From DASUPK01 sp036505735 (GTDB lineage: Bacteria; Actinomycetota; Thermoleophilia; Solirubrobacterales; 70-9): a stretch of 19,805 nt of DNA. The notes beneath the pieces were generated by a model. That model was not told where the DNA came from. It searched no databases and worked only from the letters and a program-made list of their open reading frames with translations. The position numbers and the translations under genes are program-made. Numbering within the stretch: the stretch's first letter is position 1; the number at the start of each line of letters is the position of its first letter. The DNA lies in NCBI GenBank assembly GCA_036505735.1, contig DASXSZ010000013.1, forward strand, positions 1-19,805. The letters are read 5' to 3'. Shown piece by piece: positions 12,214-19,058 of this stretch.

Positions 12214-12588
12214 ATGTACGTAACCGATCTCTCCAGCGCCCCCAAGCGAGAGCTCGAGGGCCTGGTCTCCCACATCCTGCTCGAGGAGGGCGACGCCCCG
12301 GGCGTCGAGCTCTCGATCACCTGGGTCGACGTCGCCCCCGGCGGCGAGCAGAAGCCCCACAGCCACGGCCCGCAGCAGATCTACGTGATCACCCGCGGCC
12401 GCGGCCGCATGCGGATCGGCGACGAGGAGCGGGACCTGAGCGAGGGCTCCCTGGCCTTCATCCCACCGAACACCGAGCATGGGATCGTCAACACGGGCGA
12501 CGAGGTCCTCACCTACATCTCCGCCGCGACGCCCGCCTTCGCGGTCAGCGACCTGTACGACGCGGGACAGCTCTCCCTCTCACCGTAG
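12214..12588 (+). CDS. Small single-domain cupin protein
   Basis: A 124-residue cupin beta-barrel. Motif 1 is APGGEQKPHSHGPQQIYVITRGRG (41-64), with His ligands H49 and H51; the usual Glu ligand is Gln (Q55). Motif 2 is GSLAFIPPNTEHGIVNTG (78-95) with H89. A metal with three His ligands could still bind. Single-domain cupins of this type act as dioxygenases, isomerases or simple sensor/binding proteins, and the sequence does not decide which. ATG 12214 is supported by AGGAGG. The gene diverges from the Crp-like regulator and could be its target. It converges with the LigC gene, only 6 nt between stop codons. Confidence 0.85.
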   Translation: MYVTDLSSAPKRELEGLVSHILLEEGDAPGVELSITWVDVAPGGEQKPHSHGPQQIYVITRGRGRMRIGDEERDLSEGSLAFIPPNTEHGIVNTGDEVLTYISAATPAFAVSDLYDAGQLSLSP

Positions 12589-12594
12589 ACGGCC

Positions 12595-13563
12595 CTAGAC
12601 GAGCTGGTCGATCTTGCAGTCCTTCGGCGCCTTGTCGTCGCGCCAGCGGACGATCTTCGAGCCGTGGCGGATCCGGCCTCCGCTGGTGTGGTCGTAGGTG
12701 ACCTCGACGACCAGCTCGGGGCGTAGCTCGTACCACTCGAGCTCGCGGTCGGCGTCCCAGCGGCTGGGATCGCCGGAGCCCTTCTCGCCGGTCTCGTACT
12801 TCGCCAGGGTCTTGACAAGCTCTCTCTTCTCCTTTGCCTTCAGGCCTGAGGTGTGCCCGATCGGCCGCAACTTGCCGTTCTCGTAGAGACCGAGGATCAG
12901 CGAGCCGACCGTCCCCTCGTGCTTGCCGGGCCTCCAGCCCATGACGACGCAGTCGATCGTGCGAACCCGTTTCACCTTGACCATCCCCTTGCGCTGGCCC
13001 GGCTTGTAGACGGCATCGAGCTCCTTGGCGATCACCCCCTCGCCCGAGAGGAGAAGTGGCTGGGCGCTCTTCGCGGTCTTGTACAGCGGGGTCAGCTCGA
13101 CCGAGCGCGAGGCAGTCTTCTTGCGACCCGGCGCGGCCGCGATCAGCTCCTCCAGGGCCGCGCGGCGCTCGGCGAAGGGCTTGGCGGTGAGCTTGCGGCG
13201 GTCCTGGGCGAGCAGGTCGAACGCCCGGAAGAGCGCCGGCGTCTTCTCCGCCAGCATCCGCACGCGGGACTCCGCCGGGTGCAGCCGGTTCTGGAGCAGG
13301 TCGAACTCCTCGCGCCCGTCGGAGTCGAGTATGACCAGCTCACCATCCATGACGTACCGCCCCTCGGGGAACTCGAGCTCGGGGAAGTAGCGGCGCAGCG
13401 GCCGGCCTCCGCGCGACTGCAGATACACGTCGTCGCCGTCAACGTAGGCGAGCGCGCGGAAGCCGTCGTACTTCGGCTCGTAGACCCAGCCCTCGCCCTC
13501 CGGCAGCACCTTGCGCGAGAGCGCCAGCTGCGGCTGGATCGGCGGCTTCAACGGGAGGGCCAT
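12595..13563 (-). CDS. ligC: ATP-dependent DNA ligase, LigC type
   Basis: A 322-residue ATP-dependent DNA ligase with adenylation and OB domains only, close to the mycobacterial LigC group (about 350 residues). EPKYDGFR (29-36) is motif I with nucleotidyl Lys K31. VMDGELVILD (71-80) is motif III, EGVIAKELD (175-183) motif IV, MVKVKRVRTIDCVVMGW (194-210) motif V and beyond, and RPELVVEVTYDHTSGGRIRHGSKIVRW the C-terminal OB part. It seals DNA ends, probably with the nearby polymerase-domain protein in end joining or excision repair. ATG 13563 is 6 nt after a TAGGAT hexamer, so the message may be leaderless. It diverges from lhgO with only 34 bp between. Confidence 0.93.
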   Translation of the reverse strand: MALPLKPPIQPQLALSRKVLPEGEGWVYEPKYDGFRALAYVDGDDVYLQSRGGRPLRRYFPELEFPEGRYVMDGELVILDSDGREEFDLLQNRLHPAESRVRMLAEKTPALFRAFDLLAQDRRKLTAKPFAERRAALEELIAAAPGRKKTASRSVELTPLYKTAKSAQPLLLSGEGVIAKELDAVYKPGQRKGMVKVKRVRTIDCVVMGWRPGKHEGTVGSLILGLYENGKLRPIGHTSGLKAKEKRELVKTLAKYETGEKGSGDPSRWDADRELEWYELRPELVVEVTYDHTSGGRIRHGSKIVRWRDDKAPKDCKIDQLV

Positions 13564-13569
13564 GTGGCG

Positions 13570-13575
13570 ATCCTA
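13570..13575 (-). promoter_or_regulatory. Candidate leaderless -10 TAGGAT of ligC
   Basis: The minus strand reads TAGGAT at 13575-13570, 6 nt before the ATG at 13563. No Shine-Dalgarno and no good -35 are seen. Confidence 0.5.
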
Positions 13576-13584
13576 GTAGCGACG

Positions 13585-13590
13585 TACGAT
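13585..13590 (+). promoter_or_regulatory. Candidate leaderless -10 TACGAT of lhgO
   Basis: TACGAT lies 7 nt before ATG 13598, in the same 34-bp gap as the divergent ligC hexamer. No Shine-Dalgarno is visible. Confidence 0.45.
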
Positions 13591-13597
13591 CGGGCAG

Positions 13598-14809
13598 ATG
13601 GCAGATCCCCCGCCCCGCTGCGACTTCGTCGTGATCGGAGGCGGCATCCTCGGATTGGCGGTGGCGCGGGAGTTGCTCTCCCGCCATCCGGGCGCCGGCC
13701 TCTGCGTGCTGGAGCGCGAGGACCGGCTCGCCGCCCACCAGACCTCCCACTCGAGCGGGGTGATCCACGCCGGCATCTACTACCCCCCGGGATCGCTCAA
13801 GGCCCGGCTCTGCGTGGAGGGCGCACGGCTCCTCTACGCGTACTGCGACGAGCGCGGGATCGAGGCGCGGCGGTGCGGCAAGCTGATCGTCGCCGCGAAC
13901 GGAGGGGAGCTGCCCAGCCTGGCCGAGCTCGAGCGCCGCGGTCGGGAGAACGGGGTCCCCGGGCTGAGGCAGATCGGCTCGGGGGAGATCGCGGAGATCG
14001 AGCCGCACGCGCGCGGGCTCGCCGCGATCCACTCACCCGAGACCGGCGTCGTCGACTTCGCCCGGGTCGCCGGCGCGTACGCGGACGACGTCCGGGGAGC
14101 CGGCGGCGCAGTCGCGACCGGCACCGAGGTGCGGCGGCTGATCCCCGGGACCGCGAGCATCACGGTCGAGCACGACCGCGGACGCACGGACGCGGGCTTC
14201 GTGGTGAGCTGCGCTGGGGCATGGTCGGACCGCCTGGCGGTGGCGGCGGGCGCCCCGGCCGAGCCCCGGATCGTCCCCTTCCGCGGCGCCTACCTCCGCC
14301 TCCGCCCCGAGCGGCGCGAGCTGGTCCGCGGCAGCATCTACCCGGTCCCCGATCCCGAGCTCCCCTTCCTGGGAGGTCATCTGACCCGAACGGTCGACGG
14401 CGAGGTGCTGCTCGGCCCGTCGGCGCTGATGGTCGGCGCCCGGGACGCGTACCGGATCGGGCGGCTGCGCCCCGCCGACATCGCCTCCAACCTCGCCTGG
14501 CCCGGAACCTGGCGCCTGATCGGGCGCTTCTGGCGCACCGGCCTCACCGAGATCCGCCATGCGGCGAGCCGCCGGGCGTTCGTCGCCGGGCTCCGCCGCT
14601 TCGTCCCCGAGCTCACGACAGACGATGTCCTCGCTGGCCCCTCCGGCATCCGCGCCCAGGCGCTCGACCGCGACGGCACGCTGGTCGATGACTTCATCGT
14701 CCACCGGACCGAGCGGGCGCTGCACGTACGCAACGCCCCCTCCCCGGCGGCGACCTCGTCGCTCGCCCTGGCGAGACTGATCGCCGATGAGGCCGAGGGC
14801 TCGCTCTAG
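13598..14809 (+). CDS. lhgO: L-2-hydroxyglutarate oxidase/dehydrogenase (LhgO)
   Basis: A 403-residue FAD-dependent oxidoreductase of the LhgO/L2HGDH group, which oxidises L-2-hydroxyglutarate to 2-oxoglutarate; the E. coli enzyme passes electrons to the membrane quinone pool. DFVVIGGGILGLAVARELL (9-27) is the FAD dinucleotide-binding fold. HQTSHSSGVIHAGIYYPPGSLKARLC (47-72) is the diagnostic family motif. SPETGVVDFARVAGAYADDV, PFRGAYLRL and PELPFLGGHLTRTVDGEVLLGP follow as in the family, and the length is normal. ATG 13598 gives the FAD motif at the expected distance. Its TAG stop shares the four bases CTAG with the convergent small membrane protein. Relation to the neighbouring ligase gene is probably only positional. 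Confidence 0.93.
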   Translation: MADPPPRCDFVVIGGGILGLAVARELLSRHPGAGLCVLEREDRLAAHQTSHSSGVIHAGIYYPPGSLKARLCVEGARLLYAYCDERGIEARRCGKLIVAANGGELPSLAELERRGRENGVPGLRQIGSGEIAEIEPHARGLAAIHSPETGVVDFARVAGAYADDVRGAGGAVATGTEVRRLIPGTASITVEHDRGRTDAGFVVSCAGAWSDRLAVAAGAPAEPRIVPFRGAYLRLRPERRELVRGSIYPVPDPELPFLGGHLTRTVDGEVLLGPSALMVGARDAYRIGRLRPADIASNLAWPGTWRLIGRFWRTGLTEIRHAASRRAFVAGLRRFVPELTTDDVLAGPSGIRAQALDRDGTLVDDFIVHRTERALHVRNAPSPAATSSLALARLIADEAEGSL

Positions 14810-15084
14810 CAGCCGCCGACGAGCAGGAAGATCAGCACGATCAGGACGATCACCGCTGCACCGGCGATCAGCCTGCGGCGCATGTAGAGGTCGGGGCCGC
14901 CATAGTGGCGGACCGACATACGACGGGTCGCGCCGGCGCGCGCCCTCGCATCGTCGTCCCCGCGCTCGCCGGTGTCGTCGAGCGACTCCTCGTCGCCGGT
15001 CGCGGGCGGCTCACCGGAGCGCGCCCGGGCCCGGGCCTCGGCGGCTGCTCTCCTCTCCTCGGGGGTTCTGCCACCTGTCTCCAT
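14806..15084 (-). CDS. Small tail-anchored membrane protein, unknown function
   Basis: I do not recognise a named family. The protein has 92 residues. The N-terminal two thirds are hydrophilic and helix-prone (RTPEERRAAAEARARARSG, then an acidic DEESLDDTGERGDDDARA stretch). RHYGGPDLYMRRR precedes one hydrophobic helix, LIAGAAVIVLIVLIFLLVGG, which ends with a terminal Cys. This suggests a cytoplasmic domain held by a C-terminal anchor. ATG 15084 is 6 nt after TAGGCT, whose TAG is the stop codon of the upstream lipoprotein gene. The stop codon overlaps the lhgO stop (CTAG). Codon use matches the surroundings and both ends are defined, so a real gene is likely. Confidence 0.72.
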   Translation of the reverse strand: METGGRTPEERRAAAEARARARSGEPPATGDEESLDDTGERGDDDARARAGATRRMSVRHYGGPDLYMRRRLIAGAAVIVLIVLIFLLVGGC

Positions 15085-15090
15085 GGGCTC

Positions 15091-15096
15091 AGCCTA
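15091..15096 (-). promoter_or_regulatory. Candidate leaderless -10 TAGGCT containing the lipoprotein stop codon
   Basis: The minus strand reads TAGGCT at 15096-15091, 6 nt before ATG 15084. TAG (15096-15094) is the lipoprotein stop codon. No Shine-Dalgarno is seen for the small membrane protein. Confidence 0.45.
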
Positions 15097-15945
15097 TAAG
15101 GGGATTGGCACCCCCAGGTCATTGAGGCTGAGCAGGAGATCCCTGATCGGCCGGTAGCCGTCGCCAGGAATCGAGATCTGCTGTGGCTGCCCGATGTCGG
15201 CGAGGTCCACGTCGGCGCTCACGTGGGCGCCCGTGGCGCCACCGAGACGGCTCCGATCCTCGGGGGGAATGGCGATCTCCGCATCGAGGCCGAGCTGGTG
15301 GAAGGTGTGGTCATCGAATCCCACGCAGGCCCGGGCCGTGCCGCTGACCGCCGGGGGCGCCGAGAGCCCGAGCTGCTCGGTGAGGGGCGTCAGCTGGCTC
15401 TCGATGACCCGGCCGCGCAGGGGGCCGGAGATGCGGGCGCAGTCGACATCGCCCTCGTTGCCCTCCCCGTCGTAGCGGGCGGGACCGAACCACGCGCGGG
15501 GCCGCAGACTGAGGGGCGAGCGGCCGGCTGCCGCCGCCTCCCGGATCCGTGCGTTCGCCGCGGCGATCGGCTCCACTCCAACCTCGTAGTTGTCGCCGTA
15601 GACGCTCAGGAAGACGTTCGTTCCCGTCGAGGCCACTTGGCCGCCGACCGGGAAGCCGAGTGCGCCCGCTGTGAGCTTCCAGTCGAAGCTCGGTATCCGT
15701 ACGCCGCGGCCGCTCACGTACGGGCCATCCAGCTTGAGCGTCAGCGGGCTCGTGAGCTGCGCCATCCCGTGAACCTGCAGCCGAATCTCGATCTCGGTCT
15801 GGCCGCTCTCGATCGGGTGCGCGGCGGCCGCGTCGAGCAGCGCTTCGGGATGGACGTCGTGGTGCTCCGTGCCGCCGCCGCACCCCGACCCGGCCAGGAG
15901 GAGGGCGGCGAGGGATGAGGCAAGCGCGATTGAGCGGCTGGGCAC
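15094..15945 (-). CDS. Putative lipoprotein, secreted
   Basis: A 283-residue predicted lipoprotein. SIALASSLAALLLAGSGCGGG gives a hydrophobic signal and a lipobox-like AGSGC, with Gly at -3 and Ser at -2, which is acceptable rather than ideal. The mature part begins with a short linker, then LLDAAAAHPIESGQTEIEIRLQVHGMAQL. Repeated beta-like segments follow, with LDGPYVSGRGVRIPSFDWKLTAGALGF and GTNVFLSVYGDNYEVG. The two Cys in the later part (DVDCARISGPL and TARACVGF) could form a disulfide. This pattern recalls LppX/LprG-like lipid-binding lipoproteins, but I cannot assign it to that family. GTG 15945 is chosen because the signal peptide begins there; the open frame extends further into the divergent gene. 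It shares a 9-bp promoter element with the acyl-CoA dehydrogenase gene. Confidence 0.78.
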   Translation of the reverse strand: MPSRSIALASSLAALLLAGSGCGGGTEHHDVHPEALLDAAAAHPIESGQTEIEIRLQVHGMAQLTSPLTLKLDGPYVSGRGVRIPSFDWKLTAGALGFPVGGQVASTGTNVFLSVYGDNYEVGVEPIAAANARIREAAAAGRSPLSLRPRAWFGPARYDGEGNEGDVDCARISGPLRGRVIESQLTPLTEQLGLSAPPAVSGTARACVGFDDHTFHQLGLDAEIAIPPEDRSRLGGATGAHVSADVDLADIGQPQQISIPGDGYRPIRDLLLSLNDLGVPIPL

Positions 15946-15957
15946 GGTGGGTAGTCT
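15930..15957 (+). promoter_or_regulatory. Leaderless promoter of the acyl-CoA dehydrogenase (TTGAGC-16-TAGTCT)
   Basis: TTGAGC (15930-15935), a 16-nt spacer and TAGTCT (15952-15957) lie 6 nt before GTG 15964. On the other strand CAGACT (15958-15953) is 7 nt before the lipoprotein GTG 15945, so both divergent genes may use one overlapping element. Confidence 0.5.
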
Positions 15958-15963
15958 GACCGG

Positions 15964-17724
15964 GTGGCGGTCCGCGAAGCGATCCCGCGGAAGGAGGAGG
16001 CGCAGGAGGGCGTCTCGTCGTTCGCCAAGTCGCTCTTCCTCGGCGAGATCCACGAGGAGCTCGTCTTCCCCTGGCCCAGCCCGGATCCCGAGGAGCAGGA
16101 CCGGATCCGTGAGCTGAACGCGCGCATCCGCTCCTACTGCGCGGAGCACTATGACCCGAGGCGCGCCGAGGAGGAGCGCTGGATCCCCGATGAGGTCCTC
16201 CGCGACCTGGGCGAGATCGGCGCTCTGGGCCTCTACGTCGACCGGGATTACGGCGGCCAGGGCCTCTCCCAGACGGGGTACGCGCGCGTCTTCGAGACCG
16301 TCGGCCAGATCGACGCCACGCTCGCAATCGTGCTCGGCGTCCACCAATCGATCGGCTTCAAGGGCATCTCGCTGTTCGGCACCAACGAGCAGAAGGAGCG
16401 CTTTCTCCCCGACCTCGCCACCGGCCGGAAGCTCGCCGCGTTCGCCCTCACCGAGCCCGAGGCCGGCTCGGACGCCTACCACGTCCAATCACGCGCGGTT
16501 CTCCAGCCCGACGGCTCCTGGCTGCTCAACGGGGAGAAGCGCTACATCGGCAACGGCTCGCGCGCCGACGTGATCACCACCTTCGCCCGTGCGGAGGTGG
16601 GTGGCGAGGAGCGGCACATCGCGCTCCTGCTCGAGAAGGGCATGGATGGCCTCGAGATCGGCGAGCGCTTCGACACCATGGGGCTGCGGGCGAACGACCT
16701 GCGCCGCCTCTACTTCAAGGATGTCCGTGTGCCGGCCGAGAACGTGCTGGGCGAACCCGGTCAGGGGTTCCGGGTGGCGATGCAGATCCTCAACAACGGC
16801 CGGATCGGCCTCGGCACCGGCTCCGTCGGCGGCGCCAAGAGGCTGCTCGACCTGTCGATCGACCACGTCAAGGAGCGCCGCCAGTTCGGTCGCCCCCTCG
16901 CCGACTTCGAGCTGGTCCAGGACAAGATCGGCTGGATGGTCACCCACCTCTTCGGCCTCGAGTCCATGTGCTACCTGACCTGCGGCCTGGTCGATGCCGG
17001 CGTTCCCGACTACTCGCTGGAGTCGGCGGTCTGCAAGGTGTCGGGGACGGAGTTCCTCTGGTACGCGGCCAACCGCGCCCTGCAGCTGGCGGGCGGCGAG
17101 GGCTATCTGCGGGACCGCCCCTACGAGAAGGTGCTCCGCGACACCCGCATCTATCCGATCTTCGAGGGCGCCAACGACGTGCTCCGCGCCTTCATCGCGC
17201 TCGGCGGCTTCAAACCGGTCGGCGAGAAGCTCGAGGGGCTCTCGGAGATCGAGCTGAGCGACCCGATCCGCTCGATCGGCGTGTTGGTGGAGTACGCCAG
17301 CGACCGCATCCAGCGCGAGGTCCGGCCGGACAGGATCAGCCTCGCTCACAATGAGCTCTCGACACACGCGGATTCGGTCGCTGACCAGGTGAAGCGGCTG
17401 GCCGGCATCACCGAGAAGCTGCTGCGGGACAACCGGAAGGACATCATCGAGCGCCAGTTCCAGCAGAAGCGTCTCGCCGACAACATCGCCGATATCTACG
17501 CCCAGGTGGCGCTGCTCTCGCGGGTGAGCCACATCTTCGAGGACCAGGGAGTCGAGCCCTCGGGCCAGGAGCGCTTCATCGCCGACACCTTCTGCTCACG
17601 CGCCGCGGCGCGGGTCGAGAGCAGGTTCGATCAGATCGAGTCGAACGACGACGAGCGGATGACCGCGATCGCCAAGCTTGCGTACCGGCGCGGCTCCTAC
17701 GGATACGCGCTCTTCGAGGACTAG
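15964..17724 (+). CDS. Acyl-CoA dehydrogenase, long-chain (VLCAD/ACAD9-like) architecture
   Basis: An FAD-dependent acyl-CoA dehydrogenase of 586 residues, about 200 longer than ordinary short- or medium-chain enzymes. It carries out the first step of beta-oxidation and passes electrons to ETF. FALTEPEAGSDA and YIGNGSRADV are the FAD/substrate loops. RRQFGRPLADFELVQDK and LQLAGGEGYLRD come next. YPIFEGANDVLRAF has the catalytic Glu (E401) in the position used by VLCAD-type enzymes. The C-terminal extension (about 420-586, helix-rich) matches the VLCAD/ACAD9 layout. GTG 15964 is 6 nt after a -10 hexamer. It stands with the crotonase, thioesterase and thiolase of this window in a fatty-acid degradation theme. 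Chain length preference is inferred from architecture only. Confidence 0.93.
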   Translation: MAVREAIPRKEEAQEGVSSFAKSLFLGEIHEELVFPWPSPDPEEQDRIRELNARIRSYCAEHYDPRRAEEERWIPDEVLRDLGEIGALGLYVDRDYGGQGLSQTGYARVFETVGQIDATLAIVLGVHQSIGFKGISLFGTNEQKERFLPDLATGRKLAAFALTEPEAGSDAYHVQSRAVLQPDGSWLLNGEKRYIGNGSRADVITTFARAEVGGEERHIALLLEKGMDGLEIGERFDTMGLRANDLRRLYFKDVRVPAENVLGEPGQGFRVAMQILNNGRIGLGTGSVGGAKRLLDLSIDHVKERRQFGRPLADFELVQDKIGWMVTHLFGLESMCYLTCGLVDAGVPDYSLESAVCKVSGTEFLWYAANRALQLAGGEGYLRDRPYEKVLRDTRIYPIFEGANDVLRAFIALGGFKPVGEKLEGLSEIELSDPIRSIGVLVEYASDRIQREVRPDRISLAHNELSTHADSVADQVKRLAGITEKLLRDNRKDIIERQFQQKRLADNIADIYAQVALLSRVSHIFEDQGVEPSGQERFIADTFCSRAAARVESRFDQIESNDDERMTAIAKLAYRRGSYGYALFED

Positions 17725-17760
17725 CCGGGAAGCAGACCGGCTGGACGCGCGGGCTCGCGC

Positions 17761-18453
17761 CTACTTGATGAGGCCTGGGGCCTGGCCGCCTGGGATCGGA
17801 ACGGCATGCTCAGGCGCGGCCTGCAGCCGATGTGCCTGACCCTGCGGCGAGCCGCCGGCGTTCGAGTTGGGCGGTGGACCCGCGTCGCTGGACTGGCCGG
17901 GGGGCCTGGCCTCATTCAGCCCGATGGCGTTGTCGAGAGTGTGCCCCACGGCCTCGCCGCGGGCCTTGGCGCGCTCCTCCAGGGCGTGCCGATGGGCCGC
18001 CACCGAGTCGCCCTTGCTCCCAGCCGCGCTCCTTCTCGGCTCGGCGGGCTGCGCGGTCCCCTCGCTCGTGCTCGTTTCGTCGCTCTGCGCGGGCTGGTTC
18101 GGCAGGTTGACGCCTACCGATTCGAACGCCGACCGGGCCGGGGGCGGCAGGGTCACACCCGCGAACGCGAGCGCGGCGAGAACCAGCGGGATCAGGGCCA
18201 CGGTGATTCCAACCCTGGCTGCCAATCCGAGTCGAGAACGCGGCCGGCGACGCGCGCCGACCGTCGTCGAGGCGAACCGCCTGGTCCTGCGGGTCTCGGC
18301 CTCGATGGTCGCGGTACGCGCGGTCTGCGCGAGCCGCGGAACGAGGATCGCCCCGAGCTCCGGGTCAGGCTGCGCCGGCAGGGCCGCGCGCAGTGCGCTC
18401 ATGAAAAGGGCTACCTCGTTCATCTCACCTTCATAAGCGGCATTGCCGTTCAC
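17761..18453 (-). CDS. Single-pass membrane protein coupled to ECF sigma factor (anti-sigma candidate)
   Basis: A 230-residue protein with a cytoplasmic N-terminus (about 1-73), one membrane helix VGITVALIPLVLAALAFAGV, and an external Pro/Gly/Ser-rich C-terminal part. The GTG start overlaps the sigma stop (GTGA), the usual coupling of sigma and anti-sigma genes. There is no His-x3-Cys-x2-Cys zinc anti-sigma motif in the N-terminal part, so it is not a standard ZAS protein. The segment after the membrane, LPPPARSAFESVGVNLPNQ, resembles what I recall from membrane partners of actinobacterial ECF factors. An alternative ATG at 18423 exists with a weak AAGGTG. I therefore call it a candidate regulator or sensor; the sigma-binding role is inferred from gene position. 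Confidence 0.75.
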   Translation of the reverse strand: MNGNAAYEGEMNEVALFMSALRAALPAQPDPELGAILVPRLAQTARTATIEAETRRTRRFASTTVGARRRPRSRLGLAARVGITVALIPLVLAALAFAGVTLPPPARSAFESVGVNLPNQPAQSDETSTSEGTAQPAEPRRSAAGSKGDSVAAHRHALEERAKARGEAVGHTLDNAIGLNEARPPGQSSDAGPPPNSNAGGSPQGQAHRLQAAPEHAVPIPGGQAPGLIK

Positions 18454-19001
18454 AGGGTTACCCCCGTGCGCCCGAGCTCGCGCCTGATGGCGGCCAGGCC
18501 GCGGCGCTGGAGCGCCTTCACGGCGCCCGGGCGCTTGCCTACGGCCTTCGCCACGTCCTCGATGCTGAGATCGCCGATCACGCGCAGCAGCAGGACGGCA
18601 CGCTGGTCGTCCGAGAGGGAGGCGAGGACTCGATGTACCTCCTCGACCCCGATCCGCGCGAGCGCCTCCTCGGCCGCGTCGTCGGCGCGCACCATCGGCT
18701 CGAGAGGCTCGGCGGAGAGGTCGACCGGCCGGCGGGCCGAGTGTCGCCGGGCGTCGATCAGGCGATGGTGCGCGATCGTGAAGACCCACGATCGGAAGCC
18801 GGGCTCCTCGCCGTGGAACCTTGCGATGTCGCGCGCGACCTGCAGGAACACCTCGCTGAGCACGTCCTCCGGGTCGGGCGCGCTGTTCGCGCGCAGGTAG
18901 CCGAGGACCACGGGCGCAAGCCCGCTGTAGAGCTCCTGCCAGGCGGCCTCATCTCCCCGCCTGGCCGCCTCCAGGAGCGAGGTGAAGCGCTCGAGAGACA
19001 T
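18450..19001 (-). CDS. ECF-type RNA polymerase sigma factor
   Basis: A 183-residue extracytoplasmic-function sigma factor. Region 2 (about 8-90) includes DPEDVLSEVFLQVARDIARFHGEEPGFRSWVFTIAHHRLIDARRH, with the DPEDVLSEVF core-binding segment and the FRSWVFTIAHHR -10-recognition helix. Region 4 (about 122-175) has VHRVLASLSDDQRAVLLLRVIGDLSIEDVAKAVGKRPGAVKALQRRGLAAIRREL as a helix-turn-helix for the -35. Regions 1 and 3 are absent, as in the ECF family. ATG 19001 is chosen from the family start; TACCGT lies 10 nt upstream. It diverges from the TetR gene by 53 bp. Downstream it overlaps the membrane protein gene by 4 bases. The stimulus is unknown. Confidence 0.95.
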   Translation of the reverse strand: MSLERFTSLLEAARRGDEAAWQELYSGLAPVVLGYLRANSAPDPEDVLSEVFLQVARDIARFHGEEPGFRSWVFTIAHHRLIDARRHSARRPVDLSAEPLEPMVRADDAAEEALARIGVEEVHRVLASLSDDQRAVLLLRVIGDLSIEDVAKAVGKRPGAVKALQRRGLAAIRRELGRTGVTL

Positions 19002-19039
19002 TCGCGGCGCGACGGTAGCGGAGTTTCCGAGTCCGCATC

Positions 19040-19046
19040 TAACCTA
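19040..19046. promoter_or_regulatory. Overlapping -10 candidates TAACCTA between ECF and TetR genes
   Basis: TAACCT (19040-19045) faces the TetR ATG, 9 nt away; TAGGTT (19046-19041) faces the sigma gene. A third divergent gap thus has opposed hexamers on the same bases. Confidence 0.35.
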
Positions 19047-19058
19047 CAGCCTGTATGT
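19042..19058 (+). promoter_or_regulatory. Candidate TetR self-operator over the start codon
   Basis: ACCTACAGCCTGTATGT is a 17-bp inverted repeat with a central C and 7 of 8 arm positions paired. It covers the -10-like TAACCT and the ATG at 19055, a usual site for TetR autorepression. Inferred from symmetry and position. Confidence 0.45.

Noticed and set aside
12853..14691. A 612-codon plus-strand open frame across ligC and lhgO.
   Set aside because: It is antisense to the ligase and out of frame with lhgO, Arg-rich, and has no recognisable motif.
15946..16488. N-terminal extension of the lipoprotein frame into the acyl-CoA dehydrogenase region.
   Set aside because: It would place 180 residues before a clear signal peptide and runs opposite a strong gene. 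GTG 15945 is the sensible start.
19002..19034. GGAAAC and CGTC upstream of the ECF sigma gene, resembling an ECF self-promoter.
   Set aside because: The two elements are only about 8 nt apart, while ECF promoters need about 16.
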